A DNA stretch of 64,000 bases from Mesostigma viride (taxonomy: Eukaryota; Streptophyta; Mesostigmatophyceae; Mesostigmatales; Mesostigmataceae). Positions 1-12,107 of the stretch are shown here, in pieces. The notes beneath the pieces were generated by a model. It was not told where the DNA came from and made no database searches. It was given only the letters and a program-made list of their open reading frames with translations. Both the position numbers and the translations under genes were made by a program. The DNA is taken from assembly GCA_009746045.1 (NCBI GenBank), contig RPFO01000312.1:1032323-1096322 (forward strand), read 5' to 3'. The stretch's first letter is position 1, and every line of letters begins with the position of its first letter.

Positions 1-559
1 CACAGTCTCCCTGTCCCATGCACACAGCGAAACATGGTGTTGTTCTAAGTCAGTTGCATCGTTTTTCCTGTCTTTGTTCTTATCGTGTCAATTTCATCAC
101 GACTCTTGTTGAGCTCTTGCATCGTTTGTTGGTCAAAGACTATGACCAAGACACTAAATTGCCGGCTCCGTCAAGTCCGCTGTTTTTTGCAACGTCACCC
201 ACATCGATCTGTGATTGGTGCTGCCCCTTGGCACAAACTCTACCAACAGGTCGTGGACTGGCTGGATCGCGTAGTATCTCCGAGCATCTGAACCCTGTGA
301 CGCCAGATCTCCTTTGCGGCGCCGTTCCGAGCTTGGCACTGGATACGTTGTCCCCACCATCACGTCGATACAGTATACATAATGTTTTCTGGCATGCGTG
401 GGCGTTTGGTTCACGCCGCCGGCCGCACATTGGAAAGTGATGTCCTCCGGAGTTTTGCCTTTGCACAGTCATGCAGTTCTTGGACGTACGTTTGGCATGG
501 CATGGCTAACGTAATGACTGACTAGCTAGTCCTTTTCGGTGTTTTTCCATTTCATGCAG

Positions 560-826
560 GTATTTCCTCGTAAGTGGTGGGAGAGCGATCGCAGCAATGG
601 TGCTCACCACTAGACACTCCCGGTCAGTTAGCCTCGACACACACGCCCTGATCAAGCTGTTTCTGGCCCCACCGTCTAGGTCATCTAGTCGCTCGTCACA
701 TTCGTAACTAGGACCTAGATAGCTTACACCATCCATTCCATCCCATGTTCCCCTCCCACTGAGGACTTTATGCTCACGTGACGCAGTCACGTGTCTAATT
801 TATTAATCAATTAAGCACATGTCCAT
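560..826 (+). mobile_element. 5'-truncated LINE-like 3' end, copy 1
   Basis: The last part (about 727-815) is nearly identical to 36020-36110: both contain TCCCATGTTCCCCTCCCACT, then CTGAGGACTT, then a near-perfect hairpin around TCACGTGACGCAGTCACGTG, then an AT-rich tail built from TTAAT/ATTAA. The same hairpin half plus tail recurs at 35496-35615. I infer the 3' end of a non-LTR retrotransposon or its non-autonomous derivative. No reverse transcriptase remains in this copy, and the left boundary is a guess. Confidence 0.45.
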
Positions 827-864
827 GCCGAGTCTATCACGAAAAGTCCACGGGTGGCCGCCCT

Positions 865-1400
865 GATGCGCGCGGCCTGGGGCACGCCTGGCGCCTCACC
901 TCAGTGACACTGAGGTGAGGACATAACGCCCAGGCTGGGCGGGCTTGGTGCCAGCTAATCTATCTGATGTGTCTACTACCTGATCTGTGCGGGCCAGCTG
1001 GCCGGCTAGGCCCAGGCGCCTGTGCCTAAGAATGTGGGAAACATATGGCAAATCAGCGTACAAATCCTCATAATACTAATGTGCAAACCAAAGGGGATGT
1101 TAAGGGCCTTGCGCAGCATCTTGGTGACGTTGCCGTCGAGTCGTTGCTCCAGCTCCTGCGTCAGTGTCCAGGTCTCGGCGCCGTAGTAGGTCAGGATCGT
1201 CAGAATGACGACCTTGAAGAGGTCACGCTTGACGATCCGGGGTACGGCCTGCGGGGTTGCTCCACCAGCGGCGGTGGTCATGGAGGTGCGCCCACGCCAT
1301 GCCGATCCGTGTCGTCAGGTCGTTCTCGCAGTCGGGAAGCCAACTGCCGAGCAGCTTGAAGCGGCCGGAAGTAGGGTAGTTGACCTCGGTGTCATCTAAG
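865..1400 (-). mobile_element. LINE remnant (reverse transcriptase C-terminal part), minus strand
   Basis: On the minus strand about 1006-1281 reads as the end of a LINE reverse transcriptase, with the core YGAETWTLTQELEQRLDGNV followed by a Leu/Met-rich stretch. The same protein is encoded on the plus strand at 30691-31005 (SETWTLTQEREKRLDGNVTK) and a diverged relative at 31860-31960. The non-coding sequence beyond the ORF (865-1000) also matches the sequence downstream of the 30.7-31.1 kb copy, including GCCCCAGGCCGCGCGC. It carries an extra 11-bp-stem palindrome at 897-923. The copy is 5'-truncated and lacks the catalytic YADD box. Confidence 0.75.
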
Positions 1401-3437
1401 AGACGGACGTATGCATGACAGGCACTACCATAAAAGACCTAAAGCAAAGTGTGTTTGTGGATTCCAGAACAAGTACGCCAGGCATTTCCCGGTTAAACGA
1501 TGTGGATGGCGCATACGTTGTTTGTCTCATCGAGAACTCTCAGTCTGCAGCTCAGCGGTCACTATAACATAAGAATTTAACTTCTGGCCAATGGTCATCA
1601 ATAACACAACCATACTGCTGCCGTGTAGCAAAATACACTTACATCAAGCTTTGATGGCTAACCATGTCAAGATTTGTCACCCATGTCAGGTAATTTGCTA
1701 TTTCCACCAAAGTATGACCTGCCAGGACAACAGCCAGACTTATAATTGCGTAGTGCACGGGTCACGGGACAAAGACTTGTGAGAGCGCCATATAGCTTGG
1801 CAGGGGCAAGTGATTCGTAATTAGGTGGTGTTCTTAGATCTAAACGCTGGTAATTTAGCACACCACACATGCCATGCCACGACGTCACCGACCTTAAATA
1901 ATTAACATGGTGACGTTCATGGTATTGAAGTCCGTGCTTCACAGTCGTCTACCCGATAACCACGAAACGTAAGAGAAAGGATTATTGCGAGCAAAAATCC
2001 TGCGTTTTTTTCTCACGGTTCCGTTCGTGCATCACAAGTGATCTTGTCAAAGGCCTATGCTGTCATAAAACGTTCTTCTAATCATACGACGGTGATTCCG
2101 GCCATGGCTGAGCACACCGGCCGGCCCGATTCACAACGGTGCCGGCCCCCGAAACCTTCGGTTGTCTTTACTGTGTCGGCAAAAATTGAAACCCGGATAT
2201 GAGGATACCTATGTAAATTTCTCTATCAAGATGGGGATAGGGTCTTAGGGTTGCCGGGGTGGTTTTTGAGTCTGGGGCGCGGGGCTCGGCCAGGCCGGCA
2301 ACTGACTGACTCCTATGAGGGCGACTTCTATGTTCCGTCTGGCGGGCCGGAGCGGTGTTCAGTGGACAGCGTTGGCGAGTTTTCGATGTATCTCCACCGA
2401 TTGGTTACATATCTTATGGTTTCGGACTGCCTGTCCCACGTCCAGCGCTTCCTCTTCTCACCTGTTTGCCACCCCTTAAGGTCGGACCAGCCTATGGATC
2501 CACCGCCGGTAACCCTGCCGGGCCACCGGCGCGGGAATAAACTCAACTCAAACTCAACGTCCAGCGTCCAGCGCTGGCAGCATCACCAGACTTGCACCTC
2601 ACCGTCAACGCACACGTGCACGTGGCTCCGCGCGCGCGAGTATCCCAAATTTGACTGTTATGGTCGAAGCTGGTCGAACGTGCACCAACGCCGATCCTGG
2701 GATGAACTGCTTCAAATAATAAGGAAATCACCGCCAAGCTCATTCTTTGGTTAACTTTTGTTTTATGTCAAGAGCGTAGATAAAATGTAAAGAAGAGTTC
2801 TATGGCGTTACTGGAGAATAGCATTGTAATCGTAGCCATAGTGCCCTTCATGGCGGCACGGACTTCGTCATGGCGGATGGGAGGCATTTTGTGTAATATT
2901 TTGAAGTGGAATATATAAGTATGGTAAGCTTCATGCGTCGTCTCCTACGATACTAACAAGTCGGTCAATTCAGCACCCCTCAGCTCTAGCTTGTAAATGT
3001 CGGCAAATTAACATATCTCTCAGGACGCCTCCATTCCGACGTGCCGTGCTTCGCAGGGTAATCGCGTGGGTAATGGTGTCGAAGGTAGACCTTTCCATTC
3101 GCCCTCGGTCGGGTGCAAGCTCTCAGCGTTTTGGAACAGGGGCGGAGGCGGCATGGCTAAGGGTAATGCCTTTTTGGTGGGGGAGGAGTTTACTATACAT
3201 ATTAGCACAGGGGCATCGACAGAATGACGTCCATGTTCTTAGCAGCACGTTACGCTGCTTCCTTGTGAGCTTTGACAACATACAAACACGAGATAAAGCT
3301 TCCCTTAAGGATGATACCGAGCGGCCATTTGGTCTACCCTTCTTTGCTGCCAATTCTTTCTAGTATCTTAGACAATGTTTTTGAGGCTTTAAAGTGTCTG
3401 TCTAGCAACACACAGCGTTATCATGTACTGAGCGCAT
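1401..3437. other. Intergenic, no gene recognised
   Basis: The stretch contains short ORFs only. The longest (2251-2754, +) opens at a TTG, has low-complexity composition and no domain I recognise. There are no splice-linked exons, repeats or mobile-element motifs that I can support. The part just upstream of 3438 is where the promoter of the next gene should lie. Confidence 0.4.
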
Positions 3438-6108
3438 ATGGCTGTCAGTCCACAGACCTCCCCAGCAGCGCTTATCCCCTCTCACCCTGCTGGGCCTGCA
3501 TCGCCCTCGTGTGCCCACGCATGGCGCGCGCGGCCTCAGCGGATGGTCGCTGACGAGAGCTACGTGGCGCCACCGCCGACAGGGCCGGCAGCCAGCACAG
3601 CCCCAACAGCCGGCGGCAGGGCCGAGGGGTCCTCCAGTGCGCATCCCGGCTACGTTCCCTTCCGGTTCTGTGACAGCGCAGGCCTGCCCCCCTCCGAGGT
3701 GCGCACACCCGCCCACGCCCCCTCGCACGCGCTGCTGCCCTCAAGCAACCTGGATGGTGTGCAGCCCAGCAGGCCGCACGTGATGACCCTGGACGTGGCG
3801 GCCGCCGTAGGCAACAGGGAGCCAAGCGGCTGCCGGCCCGCACTGGCCGGCCACGTGCGTCGCCACAAGTCGCTGCGCGCCCCGCTCGACGCTTCGCCCG
3901 CACCGAGGCAGGCCCAGGGGCCCCGGGACAACCTGGTCGTTGCGCCCAGTGGGAGGGTGGACAACGCAAAGCAACTGCAAGAGCTGTCGTGGAGGGCAAG
4001 GGAGCCCAGGGACGCACTGGGTGCGTCCCCTGTCGAACGCCACGCCCCTCCCTCCCTCCGAGCGGTGCGCGAGGTGTCGCCCTCGTCTCTGCCCCTTCAG
4101 CCGTGTGTGGCGGACCGCTCCGCTGCTGGTTTCCGCGGCAAGGTGAGGGGCAGTCCCCGCAAGCGCAGCGCCCACGTGGGGGGGGACAGCAGCCCGGAGC
4201 GAGGGGCATCCCAGGTTGTTACGTCCCCTCCCCGTGGGGGGGTTGTGTCCCCTCCCCGTGGGGGCGCACCTGACGGTGGCGCGTCCCCTCCCCTGTTCCA
4301 GCTGGCGCCATCTCATTCGTCATCGTGCCGGAGAGGGCACTCAGGACGGCGCGACCCTCTTGAGGAAGGTGGGTGGGCCTCCCCTTCTCCCTTTGCGTTG
4401 GCTGCCACGACAGCTGTCCAGTCGTGCCTGGCGCTGTGGCCGCTGAGTTTGCGCCTGTTCACCTCGTGCCACCACTCCACAGCGCACCCATTGCTACGCG
4501 CCACCGCGCTACCTGTGCCATCTGATCGTCTCCACACCCATGTTGCAGCGTTTTGACGTACCAGCTCTCTGGCGGCTTGCCCTACTCTCCCATCTGGCTG
4601 CGCTGTTGCTGCGGTCGTACTGCCGTGGCCTTGCCCACCACATGCCTGTTGACACCCTGCCAACACCCTGCAATCGCCCTGTCGCCATCGCTGTCATGCC
4701 AGCGGAGCGTTTGCTAGAGGAGCTGAGGGGCAGGGATGGCGCAGCGCAAGGGCGCGACACGGAGGAGGGGCGGGGGGGGGCGAGGGGCGCGCGAGGACAG
4801 ATCACCGCCAGGGGCCCTGCCGAGAAGCCATCCCGTCTCGATGAGTCGATCGGGGGGGAGGAAGACGAGGGGCCGTCCAAGTGGCAGTATCCTGACACAT
4901 GTCGCCACCTGTACTGGTGGCTTTCTTGCGCCGTGACAATGTGGTCCTTTCCTGACTAACGGTGTCTTCTACCCTCTCAGACAGTAGCCGTTTCCAGCCC
5001 TCTTTCTCCCCTTTTCGCCTAATACATAGTAGCGATCAACGAAAATGAGCTTGTGCGGGTGGCGTGCTGGCGTTGTCCGGTCGCTGAGGATCCGCCACCA
5101 CCTGATGGGGGCCACAGCTTAAGGGCGTGTGGGTGGCATTACGGCAGGTGTGGCGAGATTGTACGTACTGGCCGCTGCTCGTGGTGGTGGTCTCCAGGCA
5201 TGAATGGGGCTGCTGCCATGGAGCATGCCAAGCCTGGTTGTCGCATGAATCTGGGCCCATGGCGGGCTGGGTGATGAGCGGCCGCTTCATGGGGAGTGCG
5301 GGCGGTGTCTGCGAAGGCCACCACGTGAATCTGGCTGCACCGCATCTATCGCTGCCGACAGCCAATCCAGGGGTGCCACATCGTGTGCAATCTCGCCACG
5401 GCGTGTGTCTTGGTGCCAAGGCAGTGAGCTTGTGGGACTGGCTAGGCGCCACGTGGCAGCAACGCCTGGTGCTGTGACCGCACTGGCAACCCCCCCCTTC
5501 TTTCGAACAGCCTAGCCTGATCAGCGCGTTTGACTTTTCAGCAGTTTCTTTTGGTATGACGTCTGCATGTAGAACACTTGCGCGGGCTCTTTTGTTCCCG
5601 TTCCCACATGCAACAAGGATCCTTGACTATCAAGCAAACCCTCGCAAATCATCCTGTGTTGTGGGGCAATGGGTGCGCTGCGTGCTACCTCTGCACTATG
5701 TCCTGCATGCACGGTCTGCAATGCTGGCTCCTCTCCTGCGAACGGGCGCACACCCACCCCACCTGCCGTATGCTTGCGCACGACAACAGGGCCATCCGGC
5801 AGCGATCAGAGACGCAGGGTGCACTGTGGAAGTCCCTGGTGTGGGATGGCAGCAGTCGGGCCCCTGGCAGGCAACCAGGGGGGTATGCGGGGCCAAGCGG
5901 CTCGCAAGCGGCCACGGAGCAGGGTCCGCCATTCTCAGAGTGGCTGGCTTCCGCAACCACAAGTGCATCTGCGACTGCAACCGCAACCATGCGGGGCGTG
6001 TCGGCGGGGCGTCGAGCGCAGGAGGGGGTGCATGATGGTGCAGCGGATGTGCTGCCGCTGCCTGTTCGAGGGGGTGACGCACCTCTCTGGGACGCGCCTG
6101 CTGCGTCG
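3438..6108 (+). CDS. 5' exons of a Pro/Ser-rich coiled-coil gene, probably the N-terminus of the Sfi1-like gene
   Basis: Three exons fit together with matching phases: 3438-4368 (ATG start, 310 codons plus one base), 4703-4880 and 6022-6108. The donors are GTGGGT, GTGGCA and GTACGT; the acceptors end CCAG and GCAG. Exon 1 encodes a disordered Pro/Ala/Ser/Arg-rich segment beginning MAVSPQTSPAAL, with SPPRGG repeats near its end. Exon 2 encodes a charged helical segment starting AERLLEELRGRDG; exon 3 encodes a Cys/Arg-rich helix containing MVQRMCCRCLFEG, similar in pattern to the Trp-repeat exons downstream. Exon 3 ends in phase 2 while the next secure exon (12108) starts in phase 0. A linking exon between 6109 and 12107 is therefore missing from my model, or this is a separate gene. 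No family assignment is possible from this part alone. Confidence 0.5.
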
Positions 6109-6299
6109 GTACGTGGCGGCAGACAGAATCCATCAGTAGTGGCGCTGGTTGGCAGAGGGACCTGCCCCCACTGTTCCCCCCTGTCCTGTTCTCGGCTCTT
6201 ATGCTTGGACCCTCGCCTGCAGCCAGCAGCCCTGGTGGATGCACCGTATGGCCCGCATGTGGTAGGCACGCTTGTGCATCGTGGCGGTTGCCTGGTTGG

Positions 6300-6485
6300 C
6301 ACTCAGATACGTCCCCCCCCTACCCCCCACCAACACACCGGCGTCTCCCCCCCACCCCCCACCCCCCACCAACACACCGGCGTCTCCCCCCCTACCCCCC
6401 ACCAACACACCGGCGTCTCCCCCCCTACCCCCTACCAACACACCGGCGTCTCCCTCCTAACCCCCACCAACACACGGCACTTCAC
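6300..6485. repeat. Minisatellite, CCCCCACCAACACACCGGCG unit
   Basis: Four to five imperfect copies of a C-rich unit containing CACCAACACACCGGCGTCTC lie immediately upstream of the 41-bp array. They sit in the putative intron after the exon ending at 6108. The long reading frames through it are a composition effect. Confidence 0.85.
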
Positions 6486-6565
6486 CCCCTGCTGGGTCAT
6501 GCGGGGCACGATGAGCCAGCATTGCTGCCACCGCCACGATGGAGGTGTTCTCCCCCCCGGCCTTG

Positions 6566-9500
6566 CTTCCCGTGTCCCTCGTGGACATGGGTGGAGGCAG
6601 GCCTTGGTTCCCGTGTCCCTCGTGGACATGGGTGGAGGCAGGCCCTGGTACCCGTGTCCCTCGTGGACATGGGTGGAGGCAGGCCTTGGTTCCCGTGTCC
6701 CTCGTGGACATGGGTGGAGGCAGGCCCTGGTTCCCGTGTCCCTCGTGGACATGGGTGGAGGCAGGCCTTGGTTCCCGTGTCCCTCGTGGACATGGGTGGA
6801 GGCAGGCCCTGGTACCCGTGTCCCTCGTGGACATGGGTGGAGGCAGGCCTTGGTTCCCGTGTCCCTCGTGGACATGGGTGGAGGCAGGCCTTGGTTCCCC
6901 TCGTGGACATGGGTGGAGGCAGGCCCTGGTTCCCGTGTCCCTCGTGGACATGGGTGGAGGCAGGCCCTGGTTCCCGTGTCCCTCGTGGACATGGGTGGAG
7001 GCAGGCCTTGGTTCCCGTGTCCCTCGTGGACATGGGTGGAGGCAGGCCCTGGTTCCCGTGTCCCTCGTGGACATGGGTGGAGGCAGGCCCTGGTTCCCGT
7101 GTCCCTCGTGGACATGGGTGGAGGCAGGCCTTGGTTCCCGTGTCCCTCGTGGACATGGGTGGAGGCAGGCCCTGGTTCCCGTGTCCCTCGTGGACATGGG
7201 TGGAGGCAGGCCTTGGTTCCCGTGTCCCTCGTGGACATGGGTGGAGGCAGGCCTTGGTTCCCGTGTCCCTCGTGGACATGGGTGGAGGCAGGCCTTGGTT
7301 CCCGTGTCCCTCGTGGACATGGGTGGAGGCAGGCCCTGGTTCCCGTGTCCCTCGTGGACATGGGTGGAGGCAGGCCTTGGTTCCCGTGTCCCTCGTGGAC
7401 ATGGGTGGAGGCAGGCCCTGGTTCCCGTGTCCCTCGTGGACATGGGTGGAGGCAGGCCTTGGTTCCCGTGTCCCTCGTGGACATGGGTGGAGGCAGGCCT
7501 TGGTTCCCGTGTCCCTCGTGGACATGGGTGGAGGCAGGCCTTGGTTCCCGTGTCCCTCGTGGACATGGGTGGAGGCAGGCCCTGGTTCCCGTGTCCCTCG
7601 TGGACATGGGTGGAGGCAGGCCCTGGTTCCCGTGTCCCTCGTGGACATGGGTGGAGGCAGGCCTTGGTTCCCGTGTCCCTCGTGGACATGGGTGGAGGCA
7701 GGCCCTGGTTCCCGTGTCCCTCGTGGACATGGGTGGAGGCAGGCCCTGGTTCCCGTGTCCCTCGTGGACATGGGTGGAGGCAGGCCCTGGTTCCCGTGTC
7801 CCTCGTGGACATGGGTGGAGGCAGGCCCTGGTTCCCGTGTCCCTCGTGGACATGGGTGGAGGCAGGCCTTGGTTCCCGTGTCCCTCGTGGACATGGGTGG
7901 AGGCAGGCCCTGGTTCCCGTGTCCCTCGTGGACATGGGTGGAGGCAGGCCTTGGTTCCCGTGTCCCTCGTGGACATGGGTGGAGGCAGGCCTTGGTTCCC
8001 GTGTCCCTCGTGGACATGGGTGGAGGCAGGCCTTGGTTCCCGTGTCCCTCGTGGACATGGGTGGAGGCAGGCCCTGGTTCCCGTGTCCCTCGTGGACATG
8101 GGTGGAGGCAGGCCTTGGTTCCCGTGTCCCTCGTGGACATGGGTGGAGGCAGGCCTTGGTTCCCGTGTCCCTCGTGGACATGGGTGGAGGCAGGCCCTGG
8201 TTCCCGTGTCCCTCGTGGACATGGGTGGAGGCAGGCCCTGGTTCCCGTGTCCCTCGTGGACATGGGTGGAGGCAGGCCTTGGTTCCCGTGTCCCTCGTGG
8301 ACATGGGTGGAGGCAGGCCTTGGTTCCCGTGTCCCTCGTGGACATGGGTGGAGGCAGGCCTTGGTTCCCGTGTCCCTCGTGGACATGGGTGGAGGCAGGC
8401 CTTGGTTCCCGTGTCCCTCGTGGACATGGGTGGAGGCAGGCCTTGGTTCCCCTCGTGGACATGGGTGGAGGCAGGCCCTGGTTCCCGTGTCCCTCGTGGA
8501 CATGGGTGGAGGCAGGCCCTGGTTCCCGTGTCCCTCGTGGACATGGGTGGAGGCAGGCCTTGGTTCCCGTGTCCCTCGTGGACATGGGTGGAGGCAGGCC
8601 TTGGTTCCCGTGTCCCTCGTGGACATGGGTGGAGGCAGGCCTTGGTTCCCGTGTCCCTCGTGGACATGGGTGGAGGCAGGCCTTGGTTCCCGTGTCCCTC
8701 GTGGACATGGGTGGAGGCAGGCCTTGGTTCCCGTGTCCCTCGTGGACATGGGTGGAGGCAGGCCTTGGTTCCCGTGTCCCTCGTGGACATGGGTGGAGGC
8801 AGGCCTTGGTTCCCGTGTCCCTCGTGGACATGGGTGGAGGCAGGCCCTGGTTCCCGTGTCCCTCGTGGACATGGGTGGAGGCAGGCCCTGGTTCCCCTCG
8901 TGGACATGGGTGGAGGCAGGCCTTGGTTCCCGTGTCCCTCGTGGACATGGGTGGAGGCAGGCCTTGGTTCCCGTGTCCCTCGTGGACATGGGTGGAGGCA
9001 GGCCTTGGTTCCCGTGTCCCTCGTGGACATGGGTGGAGGCAGGCCCTGGTTCCCGTGTCCCTCGTGGACATGGGTGGAGGCAGGCCCTGGTTCCCCTCGT
9101 GGACATGGGTGGAGGCAGGCCTTGGTTCCCGTGTCCCTCGTGGACATGGGTGGAGGCAGGCCCTGGTTCCCGTGTCCCTCGTGGACATGGGTGGAGGCAG
9201 GCCTTGGTTCCCGTGTCCCTCGTGGACATGGGTGGAGGCAGGCCTTGGTTCCCGTGTCCCTCGTGGACATGGGTGGAGGCAGGCCCTGGTTCCCGTGTCC
9301 CTCGTGGACATGGGTGGAGGCAGGCCTTGGTTCCCGTGTCCCTCGTGGACATGGGTGGAGGCAGGCCCTGGTTCCCGTGTCCCTCGTGGACATGGGTGGA
9401 GGCAGGCCTTGGTTCCCGTGTCCCTCGTGGACATGGGTGGAGGCAGGCCTTGGTTCCCGTGTCCCTCGTGGACATGGGTGGAGGCAGGCCTTGGTTCCCG

Positions 9501-11300
9501 TGTCCCTCGTGGACATGGGTGGAGGCAGGCCCTGGTTCCCGTGTCCCTCGTGGACATGGGTGGAGGCAGGCCTTGGTTCCCGTGTCCCTCGTGGACATGG
9601 GTGGAGGCAGGCCTTGGTTCCCCTCGTGGACATGGGTGGAGGCAGGCCTTGGTTCCCGTGTCCCTCGTGGACATGGGTGGAGGCAGGCCCTGGTTCCCCT
9701 CGTGGACATGGGTGGAGGCAGGCCTTGGTTCCCGTGTCCCTCGTGGACATGGGTGGAGGCAGGCCTTGGTTCCCGTGTCCCTCGTGGACATGGGTGGAGG
9801 CAGGCCCTGGTTCCCCTCGTGGACATGGGTGGAGGCAGGCCTTGGTTCCCGTGTCCCTCGTGGACATGGGTGGAGGCAGGCCCTGGTTCCCGTGTCCCTC
9901 GTGGACATGGGTGGAGGCAGGCCTTGGTTCCCGTGTCCCTCGCGGACATGGGTGGAGGCAGGCCCTGGTTCCCGTGTCCCTCGTGGACATGGGTGGAGGC
10001 AGGCCTTGGTTCCCGTGTCCCTCGTGGACATGGGTGGAGGCAGGCCCTGGTTCCCGTGTCCCTCGTGGACATGGGTGGAGGCAGGCCTTGGTTCCCGTGT
10101 CCCTCGTGGACATGGGTGGAGGCAGGCCCTGGTTCCCGTGTCCCTCGTGGACATGGGTGGAGGCAGGCCTTGGTTCCCGTGTCCCTCGTGGACATGGGTG
10201 GAGGCAGGCCTTGGTTCCCGTGTCCCTCGTGGACATGGGTGGAGGCAGGCCTTGGTTCCCGTGTCCCTCGTGGACATGGGTGGAGGCAGGCCTTGGTTCC
10301 CGTGTCCCTCGTGGACATGGGTGGAGGCAGGCCCTGGTTCCCGTGTCCCTCGTGGACATGGGTGGAGGCAGGCCTTGGTTCCCGTGTCCCTCGTGGACAT
10401 GGGTGGAGGCAGGCCCTGGTTCCCGTGTCCCTCGTGGACATGGGTGGAGGCAGGCCTTGGTTCCCGTGTCCCTCGTGGACATGGGTGGAGGCAGGCCCTG
10501 GTTCCCGTGTCCCTCGTGGACATGGGTGGAGGCAGGCCTTGGTTCCCGTGTCCCTCGTGGACATGGGTGGAGGCAGGCCTTGGTTCCCGTGTCCCTCGTG
10601 GACATGGGTGGAGGCAGGCCTTGGTTCCCCTCGTGGACATGGGTGGAGGCAGGCCCTGGTTCCCGTGTCCCTCGTGGACATGGGTGGAGGCAGGCCCTGG
10701 TTCCCGTGTCCCTCGTGGACATGGGTGGAGGCAGGCCTTGGTTCCCGTGTCCCTCGTGGACATGGGTGGAGGCAGGCCCTGGTTCCCGTGTCCCTCGTGG
10801 ACATGGGTGGAGGCAGGCCCTGGTTCCCCTCGTGGACATGGGTGGAGGCAGGCCCTGGTTCCCGTGTCCCTCGTGGACATGGGTGGAGGCAGGCCCTGGT
10901 TCCCGTGTCCCTCGTGGACATGGGTGGAGGCAGGCCTTGGTTCCCGTGTCCCTCGTGGACATGGGTGGAGGCAGGCCCTGGTTCCCGTGTCCCTCGTGGA
11001 CATGGGTGGAGGCAGGCCCTGGTTCCCGTGTCCCTCGTGGACATGGGTGGAGGCAGGCCTTGGTTCCCGTGTCCCTCGTGGACATGGGTGGAGGCAGGCC
11101 CTGGTTCCCGTGTCCCTCGCGGACATGGGTGGAGGCAGGCCTTGGTTCCCGTGTCCCTCGTGGACATGGGTGGAGGCAGGCCTTGGTTCCCGTGTCCCTC
11201 GTGGACATGGGTGGAGGCAGGCCTTGGTTCCCGTGTCCCTCGTGGACATGGGTGGAGGCAGGCCTTGGTTCCCGTGTCCCTCGTGGACATGGCCCGTGGA
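6566..11300. repeat. 4.7-kb minisatellite of a 41-bp unit (about 115 copies)
   Basis: The array is a head-to-tail run of a 41-bp unit containing CCTCGTGGACATGGGTGG followed by AGGCAGGCC(T/C)TGGTTCCC. Copies are almost identical and differ mainly at one T/C position. A 36-bp variant lacks five bases (the GTGTC between TTCCC and CCTCG); I see it at about 6898, 8450, 8893, 9094, 9620, 9697, 9814, 10627 and 10826. Early copies at about 6646 and 6805 have GTACC instead of GTTCC. The unit has no stop codon in at least five frames and its length is not a multiple of three. Open frames of over 1,600 codons therefore run through it on both strands and cycle through all phases; they are not evidence of protein. 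It probably lies in an intron or between two genes. Confidence 0.95.
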
Positions 11301-11404
11301 GGCAGCTCGTGGACATGGCTCGTGGAGGCAGGGTCCTGGACAACCTGTGCAGAGGGATGGAGACCTGGGGGCATGTATGGGAGTAGGAGCGCAGTCCATG
11401 CGCT

Positions 11405-11600
11405 GGTGGAGGCTGCGCCGCTATCTATGGCATGAGGCTGCGCCAGTATCTATGGTTGGAGGCTGCGCCAGTATCTATGGTTGGAGGCTGCGCCGCTAGC
11501 TATGGTAGGAGGCTGCGCCGCTATCTATGGTTGGAGGCTGCGCCGCTAGCTATGGTTGGAGGCTGCGCCGCTATGTATGGTTGGAGGCTGCGCCATGGGC
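11405..11600. repeat. 24-bp minisatellite (GGTTGGAGGCTGCGCC unit)
   Basis: About eight tandem copies of a 24-bp unit containing TATGGTTGGAGGCTGCGCC alternate CTATCT and CTAGCT at one position. They follow directly after the 41-bp array. The short ORFs here are artefacts of the repeat. Confidence 0.85.
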
Positions 11601-12107
11601 AGGGGAGGCGTCCTGTGCCGCACAGACCAGCCACTCCGGTCGCTGGGGCCCGACCGATCCCGTCTATTTTGATTTTGACAGTGCGAGCCTGAGTGGTGTA
11701 GCCCATGACACGGCAAACTGCTGCTTGATGTGGCGTACGCCAGCATATCATCTCTTGGTGCTCCACTGTGTTGTCATCGTCCTGGCATGTTGTGGTCCCA
11801 GGCGTCGCGGGGGATCAACAGAATGGCTCTGCCGCGCTGCCATGGCTGTTTTCCTTGTTCTTTCTGTCTTGCTGATGCGGGTGGCGTCCCTTGTCCCCTT
11901 GTCCCTTTGTCCCCGTGTCCTGTCTTGCTGATGCGGGTCGCCTCACCCGGCTTGCCCCTCACTCATGGGTGTTGGTGGAGTGCGCTCGGGGCATGGCATG
12001 GGCTGGTGAAGGGAACACACCCACCGCTTCTATCCAGCTCTCAATGCTGCCATCCGCACTTACCCATCCCTTGTACTTGGGCTATTGCGGTGGCATCGGC
12101 GGTGCAG

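Noticed and set aside
5578-11499. Very long overlapping ORFs (1,600-1,970 codons) on both strands
   Set aside because: They are produced by the stop-free 41-bp minisatellite; five frames are open at once and the protein repeat is simply the unit read in all three phases.
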